Positions 47,401 to 59,400 of a DNA stretch of 64,000 bases are shown piece after piece. A model generated the notes under the pieces. It ran no database searches. It saw nothing but the letters and a program-made list of their open reading frames with translations, and was not told where the DNA came from. The DNA is taken from the NCBI GenBank assembly GCA_947561715.1, contig OX387205.1:10297001-10361000 (forward strand), in the 5' to 3' direction. The position numbers and the translations under genes were made by a program. The number at the start of each line of letters is the position of its first letter. Within the stretch, counting starts at the first letter, position 1. The DNA comes from Ascidia mentula. Its lineage: Eukaryota > Chordata > Ascidiacea > Phlebobranchia > Ascidiidae.

Positions 47401-50400
47401 ATTCGCGGTGAACAATTTCCCCAACGTCGCATTTGGGATTTGAACCCGGGCAATGCGGGTCTACAACACTTGGGTCGTAGCAGTCACACTTGAGCTGAAT
47501 GCAGCAACCGTCTGTATTTGGTACAGTGGAGTTGGAGGGAGGCTGGCGCCCATCCTCTTCGCATATTTCAGGGGTCACTACTTGCGGAGGGCAGACGCCT
47601 ATCTCGTGAAGATCAGACGATTCCCATGAATCCTCTTTACACACACACTTGAACTCCTCGCAGCATAGATCTGGATCCGCGCCCGATCCATATTCAACAG
47701 TTATTGCTTCTTTGTATACAGACTGACAGTGCTCTGCTGCATATTCTTCTTTAGAGGTGCAGTGTTCCTTCGGGTCATTTGACTTGACAACGAAGCACGC
47801 GTATTTGTCGTTGTTTATGCGTTCGAAAGTGCACGTGTGGTTGTAAGTACAGCCTTCAGCGTCAACCGTGTGCCACGATGTTCCTGGTTCCATCACTGAA
47901 CCGTCGGGCAGCTCGCAAACAACACACTCCAACACTATAACAGGGCAGCAAGGATCAGTGATATTATGCGCAATATGGTTCGGCGGTGTTGGCCCCGGAG
48001 GAACCCAGTCAGCTGGACAGTCATTACAAACGCACCCAAACTCAGTGCAGCACTGGTCGTCATCTGGGTCGCCAGGTGGCCACAAGATCTTTTCTAAATG
48101 CATGTAGTCAGGGCAGTTATCCTTTACGATACAAACGTCAGGTACACTGATTGGTATGTAGCAACCATTATCGTCGCGCGAAGAGTTGGCCATGCACTTG
48201 TACGTGATGTCGCATCCTAAGTCATCTTCACCCGCCCAAGACGAACCCACTTCATGTGGTCCCTCGTCACCTGGACATGAATCACACACACATTTGTCGC
48301 AGCATTCCCCACTGACTGTTATGTATCCATCAGGGCATGTTGGTGTTTCAGGGCAAGATTTGCATTCACACTCATAGTAGGGGCAGCAAGGTCCAGATAT
48401 CGGGACATTATTAGGCCAATGGGACTCAACAATAGTGTAAGGGTCATTGCAAGAGTTTGCTAATATTTGATAATTAGGGCATTCAGAGTGTTGCACGTCT
48501 GTATCGTTGACACATACGCAGTCTTTTTTCGGAATACACTCATCCACATAAACCGGTCCCAATGTTTGGGCTGGAAAACTGCAAACAGCAGGCGTAACTG
48601 GGGGCAAAGTTTGGTCGCAAACTGAAACGCAAAATAAGAAGTAAAAATAAACGGATCAAAAATTATAAAATATAAATATTCAGGCCACTAAAAATACTGA
48701 TATTTACAAGCATAATTGGTAAAATATTATTCACCGAATACAAAACCATTCACGAAAACTAGTTTTCGCACGATTTTATACATGCAATGATTAAAGCGTT
48801 TTGTTTGCGTTACTTTTGAAATAAAAGGGTTTGCTTGTTACTTACCGCATTCGAACTCGTCGCAACACTTTGAGTCATCCACCAAGCGTGCGATTTCGTA
48901 CTCAGTGCAGTTTCTGCGCACGAAATCTTCTTCGTTTACGCAATGGTCTTTCTCAATATGGATGACATCCCATATCAAACAATCTTCTGGGCTGGGGCGT
49001 TTGTTTGTGCACTGTTTAGTGATGGAACACGTTTCGTCGTCAACTATGGTGATGGTGTCCCCTACGTCATGGTAATTCCCCTCATCATCGACACAGGAAT
49101 AACACTGACACCAACCGATGGTGCAGTTGCATTCGCTATCAGGATCCTCTTTTACTTTTGGCATATCCCCATCTTTGCAAGTCACTGATGGTAGAGAGCA
49201 AATCTTGCACTCAATCACGTATATAGGACAGCATGGATCGTCTGCTTTTGGTGGTTCGGGCCAGATAGTCACAATCTCGGTTTCGTCGGTTAATTGGTTT
49301 AAAGCTTCGTCGTATCCAGGGCAAACAGTCTCAAGATAGTTTGAGTCGGGACTGCACTTGCACTCTTTCACCTCGTAACAGTACGTGGTGTTTACAACAG
49401 TGAGGACTTCTCCTGTGTGTTGACATGTCGGAGGAGTGGGGGCTGGCAGGCATTCTGCAAAACAGTAGTTCCATGAAGGGTTTGTTTACACATTTTTGAA
49501 ATGCAGACAAGCACTTCAGGCCAAAAGCACAATTCAAAACTTTTGCTTACTGATGTCATAATTTTTTAAAATCACTGAATATACAATTCGTTTTATTGAT
49601 AATGAGACAATAAAAATGCCACAATAGCAAACAAGTTTGGGGTAATTCTTTTCGATACTTTCTATAATTCCCATGAAACATTTTTGGCGACACGTAAATA
49701 TTCTCTACAAAGTAAGATAACAACTTACGACATCCGTAATGTTCACAACAGGTGTCGCCCAAGTCCATCAGAACCACTTCATGGTCAGGAGGACAAATCA
49801 CTGAGCTTTTGTTTTGGCAATTATCGCTTTGGTCGTAATCCTTTGCGACAATATGGCAACCATCTTGATGCGTTTTTTCAGAGCACACGTATGTTTTGCG
49901 GCAGTGGTCAACAATCTCAACCCAAGTTTCGCCAGGCTGTTAAAATAGTATTTGTTTTTTGTATTTGTAAGACTGCCTAACAACTACGTTGGGGAATTGA
50001 TCTCCACCCTCTATGGTACTTATATTAATTATAGCAATAGTAGCAAAATGAACATTTCACATGGTAACTTATAGAACGATTATTGATAGAATTGAACAAA
50101 ACTCTATTTTTGCAGATCTCTACTCGAAAAAGATTGTAAACAACTTATGTTTCCACGTTTGAGGGCAATTGTGACAGGCGACCAACCTCTTTAATTGAGC
50201 CGTCCTCCAGAAAACAGGCAGAGCATACGTTTCTGGGGCAGCATTCTCCTTCCACCTTCACCCAAGTATAGCCTGGGGTAGATGTTTCGTCGCATTCCAC
50301 CACCTTGCACTGGTATACCGTGCAACAGTTTTCGCATGTATCTTCGTCGAGTGGATGCTTGTATGTAGTCAGAGTGGAGCAATTGCCGCATTCTGGTGGT

Positions 50401-53400
50401 GCAGGACAGAGCTCGGGGTTGCACCGACATCCCCCCTCTATGGGGCAGCCGCATGCGTCTTGTTTCGTCGCTGTAATGTTATTTTTTGTGAAAAATTATT
50501 TATATGATTTATATATTTATAAATCTGATTCATAATATTTCATTAAATACTGTACCTAAGTCTGGGAATCAGATATGTGCTCTTTACTTAAACATCGGCT
50601 TGTTTCAGTAAAGAGCATTCTAACGGACTTACTTTTCCACTTGCAGCCTAGTGCATGGGTGCAGTTTATGATCGAGTAGTCGCAGTATTCCATAGTTGGT
50701 GGGCAATCGCAATAGTGCGATGGACAGTACGAAGTTTCGTTGAGCAGGTGTATTAAAGGAGGTTCACACACTAGTATAGGGGGTTCTTTGCAAAAGCATA
50801 TGTACGTTGGACAGCAATCGTCTTCTGTGCCTTCTACTACGACCAGTTCTTCTCCTGGGCGGCATGTTGGGGGTTCTGGGCACTTGCAGCCTGAAATGCA
50901 ATACACGAATGTCCTTCTGGATGTGAAGTGAAAATTTCCTTTCAAGAAAAATGTTTAGATCTGGAACTACATGGCTCTCACTTTCAAGTCGAGATTATTA
51001 CCTTCATTGAAACAACTGTGATTATTTTCGTTTAGACTCCACTAACTTAGCAAATATTATCACTTACGTTGACTGTAGTATTTAGTTCTATTCCGAAATT
51101 AAACCGTGTTCTCTCAAACACCACCTCGACACATTTCCCCCCAAAATTATTAAAACATATCATTGGCAACCACAAGTTATTTGTTGAGAGAATTAGCCTT
51201 GTAAGTTGTTGTAAAAAATTCTTTACAACTCACAGCGCGGTTCAACGCATTCTTCGGTCATCTGATCAAGCACTAGACCATCCGGGCAGAAGCAACCGCT
51301 GGTGGTGTCGGACATGTTACAAGGTTGGTTATTCAGATAATCGTTACAAGTCATGTGGACTTCGCAGACGGGGGCGCAGGCTTTGTATATCATGTCATTC
51401 CTTTTGCAAGTTCCTGCAACAGGATATAAGGTAAACTGAGTTAAGATGGTCTCTTAAAAAACTTTTCCTTGCATTTATCAAATAAATAGCGACACCTTAA
51501 ACACGAAATTTCGCCATATTGTTTACTTATGCCGTGAAAACTCAACAGCAGAAAACAGTGATGATATAATTTTGTGAAAAACAGTTTTTTTTTAAATTAT
51601 AAAACATTTTTGGTGACTGCATAAAACTCCAAGGCGATTTTTTCAAGAATTTCATTGAAGGATTCAGCCCAATATATTTGTAATCTATTGTAAATGATCT
51701 ATTTGCACATAAAATCTTGCAGGGTACTTAAGTACTGCAGTGAACGAAGAACCTCTTCTATTAATGTAGTTACTATAACCACATGCTTCCCGTTGAAAAT
51801 GTTACTTTTGTTTTGATTTTTATCATATTAAAAAAAAAATATATTTTTCAAATTGCCAATAGATATGAAAATAGATGTCTTGATGTCATTTGGTTTCCAC
51901 TGTATCTCTACATCCTTCTCTGCAGAATATAAACCAGACGGTGGCCGGCCATCTTACCTTAGTCCATCAAGGAAAGATTGACCTTTCACGAAGTTTGAAA
52001 ATGACGTAGTATTTTCCAAACCATTGGACGTAATTAATTGAACTATTGCTTTTTAAGAGCAGAGGCCTTTTCCTAAACCTAATCGGTGTTTTGGGTTCAA
52101 ACAAAACAAGAAAAAATTTGTTTGTTCCTTTAAGGGTCCATCTTACCTGAGTCTACTATAGTCATTGGTGTTATCGGATATGAGCATTAAACAGTGTGTT
52201 ACTTTGAAACGGGGTATAAGTAAATTAGGAAGTATTTTCTTCCGGTAAAAACCTCTACACAAACCTGGACAACCGGCCTCTTCTTTCCAATCCACACAAA
52301 TGTGCTCTTTGCTGCAAAGATCCGCGTACATTTTTACAGCACTGGAATTGCAGACGTCGCACTACATCAAATACATAAAAGAGCTTAGAAACTCAACTCA
52401 AGAAAGGAAACTGAGAGTGTTAGGTAATAAGAGTCTGCGCTTACGTAAAATGTATCATTAGCGTGGTCTACGCTGTATTTAAAAATCTGATAAAATGGTG
52501 TTTACCCTTCCCCAAACGTAAGCGTCTTCTTTGCAAGCAATAATATATCCGGTCACGTCCACTATTTTGCGACAATCCTCAAAGATGTCCGATTCCAGAA
52601 TCTCACAACCGTCATCCTCACAGGTTTTACAGTGGTCAGGCGGATCTCTGCAAAGTGGCAATTGGTGTCACCAACAACAATCAACTAAAATACAAATCTG
52701 TTCTAAAATCTATATGAAAAACATCAACAAAATGATCAGCTAAGTTTTAAGACACCTAGCTCACAATGAACATGCACAAGTTGCCCATGTATTGCGATTA
52801 TTCAATGCATTTTTCTTACGGTACGTCGCAAGGTCCGCATGCGGGGTTTCGAATGGGATCACATACGCATTCTGTGTCATTCTTCTCAACCAACCAACAG
52901 TCGCCGAAATCGTCTGTAGGTTGAACCTGAGTTCCGTTGCATTCGAAGTCGTCCTTCGTTTCATTGGAGCAAGTGCCTGCAAGGAACGAGAAAATGAGTA
53001 CATCTTGTGGCTTACAAACATTGTGTTTTCCAGGACAAAGTAACAACGCAGCCATAACTTGAAATAAAAGTCACTTGTAAGTGATTACCCAGTCTGCGCC
53101 ATATTAACTGGAGCTTTACGGAAGCACGCCAGTTGTACGGGATATAACGGTAGAGATACAATGGTACATTGACGCAACCTCAACCGCCATATAGTTACAA
53201 ACAAAAGAGAACGCAAGTTTTGTTTGGTCAAGCAAGGATCTGTTATTAGGGGACCTGGCGTACCAGCGCACAAGGATTGTTGGAATGCCCAGCAGTTTTA
53301 GGCAGCTGGAAGATCCTTTCTTGAACACAAGTCGTTTTTGTAAATAATCGAATGCGATTCGACATCGATTAAATGAGATTCTAGGGAATTTAACTTCATA

Positions 53401-56400
53401 CTTACCGCACAATCCGACAGTCTGGTTATACATTTTCGTATATGGGATGTATATGATGGCTGTGGCAATTGTCGTTACACTGTATTCCACCCTAACATCT
53501 AGCTCAGGTATTGTGAGTACAACCCGGTCTCCTACGTATATAATGCTGATGAGGGATCCAGTACGTGGAAGAAGAGCTCTGCGGTGATCAACGTTAACCT
53601 GTTGAAAGAATTAATATAAATCAGAAACAGCTTTTTGGTGCAATGATTATTACCAACAGAAATCACAAAACAAGTAAAATACATTCTTGTTGTATTGGTA
53701 TGTTAACTTTATCATTAATCCTTTGTGGGAATCGGCTAAGGGGATGTGAGAATATGCTGAGATTAATGTGAACTGGGGAATAGAATTAGGTGCGAATATC
53801 GCGGGGTATTTTTTTTCAAATTAAAAAAAAACGGTTTCATACATCCCCTATCTCAAAGGGCAAGTTTGATAAGGTCAAAAGTAAAAGAACACACATTAAT
53901 TTACAGAAATTTCAACTCACAATGTAGTTAAACGTTGTATCGTTGTAGGTCAACTCGACAAGACTTCCCTTGTACTCGACAAAAATCGACTTCAGACAAG
54001 TCCACGTTTCATTTCCCACCATAGCGCATACGGTGTTGTCACTAAATCACAAACACTTTTTATATACTTTACAAACCATCAGTTAAGTGTCTTCGAAAAT
54101 TGTTTCCATGAATTTTGCAAGTCAGCAATAGACAACATAAACAAAGTGCAACCAGTCAGTATATCGCTGTTAGAAAACTGCCATTTTTTTTAAAACCACA
54201 TGCAATGGCAAGTACTAGATAATATTTGTATAGTGCATAGTACATATATTCCAAACCACACGACGTCAGGTACTAGATAATAATATATATTGCGGAAAAG
54301 GCGATAATTTCATACTCATGATTAACTCGTTCCATGTACAAACTTGTTAAACGGGGTAGAGAAAAAAGTGGCTGCAACAACTGTTAACACTTGGAACTTG
54401 TATTCAGCACAAAAAAGTCTCTTAGAGTCTTTTTACCTGTATATGTGCAGATCTCTGGATTCCCTGTAAGTGACCAGGGTGTAGTGGCATTCTCCCATAA
54501 AGGAGTAGTAAGTATTATCGAAAGTGACGTAGTGAGGGTCGCCGAAAACGGTGCAGATACCTGAACAATTTATCAAGGTTTGAAACTAAGATCTTGAGCA
54601 GCTCTTGTTGTTTGATACCACTGCACAGTGTGGTTTTTAAATGTAACACGTATTCAATAATGTATCCATAAAACCACAAAAGAACATTCTGAGTGATTAT
54701 ATATTCCCCCATTTTAACAAAACTATCGGTTCTGTTTGAGATTTTCTCGAAATAGGCAACACACGCAATTTAGCAAAAGGTGTGCTTTGTTAAGAGGCAA
54801 TTTGGACATATTTGATAGTCTGCCCCAAGATTTTTTAAGGGGAAACCGCACTATCGCAGTTTAGATTTAGAACAACTCACATTGGCATTCATACATAGAG
54901 CAACAACTGTCGTCGGGGTTTGGAACTTGAACTGCCGGCCAGTTGTTCTCACAGGTCGGTTTCTCTTGTTCCGGGCACGTTGGCACTAGTTTAATGGTGC
55001 ATGTTTCGGTATCGCAATCGCACTCGCACGTCCTCTGCTCACAACCCACTCTCCACACATCTCCCTTCTGTGGACAAACGTATCCTTTTTTGCAAATACC
55101 ATACAACGTAGCTCGAAAAAGTTTAGGTCAAAATTTAAGACATCTCTAACGAAACAAATCCTTTTCCTCGTTGGTTAAAAGTGTGGCCTAATGAAACGAG
55201 TCATTGATGTTTTGCTTTCAGCAAGCATTTGTAATTTAAAACAATTTGCAAATAAATAAATAAATAAAGGAAACAAGTTAAAAAACTTGCTGACTGCTAC
55301 CCTGAATAAACATAAAGGTAAATTAATCAAAATCGTTCCTGAGGAAGTCTTGCCGGATGGCAGACGAAACGTCGGTTTCGAATAAATAATTTCAGAAACT
55401 TAAGTGCCAGAAAAACGATTTTGATTAATTAGCAGCAAAAATAGCAGTATAAAGGAAAATTGTTTGCAATTGTATTATATTATACCCTAATCATTATTGA
55501 TACGCAAGCAAATTTGCCTTGGCTTAAACGGTTAAAGGCCAACGTTACCTGGTGTGTTGTATCTCCATCCTGGCAAGTGTTTAGGCAACATTTTGATACA
55601 TCGCAGCATCTGGTACTTGCATTTTTGTCCGGTGCCAGTATCCATCCACTCTCACATATTGGATCCGTTGGACATTCTGGGTAGTTGCAGTCACACCTAA
55701 ACGTACAACAAAACGTGAAAAAAATGGCCAATGACAAACTTATTTAGTTTCTGTAAGAGACAAGTAACCCATACTTAAAAAAGACAAAAAAGATATTCGT
55801 TACTGAGGCTGTCAGGCATATAAAAAATGCAAACAAAATCTTGTTCCAATAGAAAAAGATATATTGAAATAAGTGGATCAGTGCTTGGAAATGGAGGAAA
55901 TACATTCACAATATTACGTATTCAAGTTTAAATTATATTCAAAATAAAGTCTGATAAATATGTGACAAATACTTGTTACAAAAATAACGTAACCATGTGA
56001 TGTATAACAAGGTACGGGAAAATAGTCCAACTCGAAATTGTTTCTACCTCGTATTATTGCAACAAGGGCCGGTTGAAAAGGTAACCAATTTCTCATATTT
56101 AGGACAATCCTTGGGAGAGTGTTCTGGACACGAATCGTGGAGGTCGCGATGAACTTCAACTTGCGGACAACTAGTGTTCATATTTCGTCTCATGCATGTC
56201 TGGAATGGACAATAGAGAGTGTATCGAATAGACACGTCAAATATGGTGTTGTATTTTGGCAGCATTGGCATATATTGACGCAATTTGCTTGAAGTTGTTA
56301 TTTTATAGATGCAGGGGGTTGGGTTAATACAATTCCTAAATAGTTTGCTTTAAGAGACATATTTCTGTTGGAAATCCACGTACTATGTTTGCTCTGAGAC

Positions 56401-59400
56401 TTTACTCATCTAATACCTCGAAATTATGATTTACAATAACTACAATAGGGGCATATCCGTGGAAAATTCGTATTCTCACCATAGTAACGCACTCAGGATC
56501 GACACTCGCCGGCCATTCCTCTCCGATTTCGCGAATATATTCCTCCTCGTCAATACAACGAACACAAACACAAGTGTTGTGAGTACAACAAGGATTGAGT
56601 TCAATCTGCAAAATACATCATATATCTGTGACATAGCTTGGGCCAAAATTTCTCAAATTTTTGGCCTGTACCAATTAAACCTGACATGTAGGGCTCATAT
56701 ATCTTTGGCGGGTGTGACCCTTAATAAGATTAAATAAACAAAATCACCTTTTCTGGTTTTTCGATGTCTGAACAATTTTTGCCAACCGGGCACTTGTTTG
56801 GATCGCAAACGCACTTGTACGTCGGGCAACACGGATCTGTGTCATCTGGCACCTGCGAAAATCATATTTTTAACTAAATATTTTGCAATAGGTAGAAGTA
56901 CCCTTTAGCACACCGGAATTCGAACACAGGTTATCGCAATGAGCTTTTTTGCTCTTTGTGTATGGGTCGGGCGCCTTGACTCTGGCTTTGTAATTATATG
57001 ACTATTCATTTGTTTTTTAGCGTGGAAATTACTGACTTTTAAACTAATGTATTGACGTTAGCACTGCGGATACAAAGCAGGCCCTAAATGAGTTGTACGA
57101 AAAAGTTTCACACGTTTTCATACCTTTATTTCCCATTCTTCACACACCAAGTCTTCGGTGCTGTCGTCACATGTTCTGAGGTGGCAGGTGTACTTTGGAC
57201 AACAAGTGTCATCAGCACATCGGGTATCTGGGTCACCGGGGGAGCCAGGGGGTGTTATGACAAGAACTTCGCAGTTTGAACAGAATGGCCGGGGCGGACA
57301 TTCTCGCGTGTCGCACTCTAGTGAAAAATGACCACATTTAACGTTGATCCCAATTTCTAACCCTTTTATACATCCAGTGCGCAATAAAAAATTAAAAAAT
57401 GTAAAGAAGTCGTTTTAAAAAGCTTCTCACCATCACGGAAGCTCCGCGGAGCAACGCGTTGCTCGGCTTCTATTACTTTTATGTGATGAAAGCATGTAAC
57501 TCATAGATGGCCGAAATATTATGTAACTACACTGGGTAAACAACTTAATGTCATGATTTTTTAAATACCAACATATACCAAAATATATATATACCAAATA
57601 CCAAAATATATACACAATTACATCAAGGATTATTCTCCAAGAGGATTTTGGACAGCAAAAGCCACACTTCTCCTAATTCCGCGAGTTAAGAACCAATGCT
57701 ATACACTCACCGCATGTACTGTCTATAACGCAACCGCAATGTGATGACGTAACATGCGAACAACCAGAGGCAGTGCAATTTTCTGGTTTTCCACAGTCCA
57801 CGTCGGTAAGGTCATCAGGACACGTGCAGTTGAAGGTCACACACTCCAGCGAACCATCGACAAGGGAAATTTCGTTGACAATCTCAGGGTGGGTACAGAA
57901 GGGTTTGACAGCCGTACTTGGGTCATATTCAGGACGACACACTTTTGTAAAAAAACATCACTTGCTTTATATTTTAGCTGTAATTGTTACGCAAAGGATT
58001 CTTTTAGACAAAGCTGGCAGACTTCAGATTTCTTATTAACACCTAAGTAGAGTACCCAGTTATGTGAGGACACGCTTAGTTAAATCCCCAACAGTATACA
58101 GGTATTTGTATAAAAGATAAGGAGAAAAACATTCTTGTTTGGGGCATGCGTGTAACGCACACTAGAAAAGTGAAACGTGTTGTTTTAACACGGCAATTCT
58201 GTAGCCGTATACAACACTGTACACGTGTTGCATAACAGCCGTGTTGTTCCTCCCTGTGAATGCTGTGACACACCTAACGTGTTGTTTTGCCGTGAAAATC
58301 TGCGATCCTGCCTAAACAACACGCGTGTAATGTGTCGTATAGGGCTACAAGCCCATTACACGGGAAATGCGTGTTGTTTTAAACCACACAGTTATATATG
58401 CACCAAGTTGTATTACAATACCAAAGGCAATTGAAAAGGACTGGAACGAAATGCAGAAAAACAAATAGAACTGTGAAAATGTGTATATGCCACTAATTAT
58501 AACCAAATTTGAAACCATCAAGTAGCATAAGTAGTTGAAATACATATCAAGCACCTTTTTATGTTAAACATGCAAAATGTCAAAGTCAACAGTTTTCTTA
58601 CAATTTTGTCGAAGGCATTAACTTCAACTATGTTAACTTTGAAAACATTTTATGGCTGCAAAGTACCATGATTCAACAAAATCAAACTATAATGAACAGT
58701 CAACCAAGCAAATATGTTTGGTAGCTTTACTTTATATAGAGGTATCCACAGCAATGGACATCGGTCAAATGAACCCAGCATTATTTGTATTGATTACAAT
58801 ACAAGCATGGGCTAGCATCTTGGGCTGTTCATTCTGAAAATAAAATAAATAGGCATAAGATAAAATATATGAATATAGCATTGACACTAACACAATTAGT
58901 TATTTTTAAAACCATGTCAAAATTGAGACAACAATATAACTTTGCCTTGCAAAGTCAATGTATGAATATAAATTATCACCAACATGTTTTCAGCCTTCGA
59001 ATATGCGAATTAATGAAAAACAAGAATGCCATATAGTAATTTGCTACCACAAAATGAGCATTTTCAGTAACTTGTTTTTGTAAGCGGCTTCATACATACT
59101 ACTTACAAAACTAACTTATTGTTTTGTGAATAAAAAAAATATTTACCTTCGTCGGAACAAAAATGGCAGTAGAATGCTTGCTGATATTACTTTTTCCTTT
59201 GTATCTTCATGTTGTCCACCCCAACATTAATTAACCTAAAAAGAATTGTTGTTGAAAAATTTTATTTGCCGAAGGGCAAAGGCAAAATACAGAACACAAA
59301 AATGCTATATTTGTTACTTTGATAAGAAATGACAATACTTACTGAACATTACTTTTCATGTGTCAACATATTCTTCTGGTATCAGACCCAAACCAGCAAG

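Noticed and set aside
58225-58837. Short open frames inside the transposon as transposase remnants
   Set aside because: They are under 70 codons, overlap the subterminal repeats or AT-rich interior, and show no DDE-type motif.
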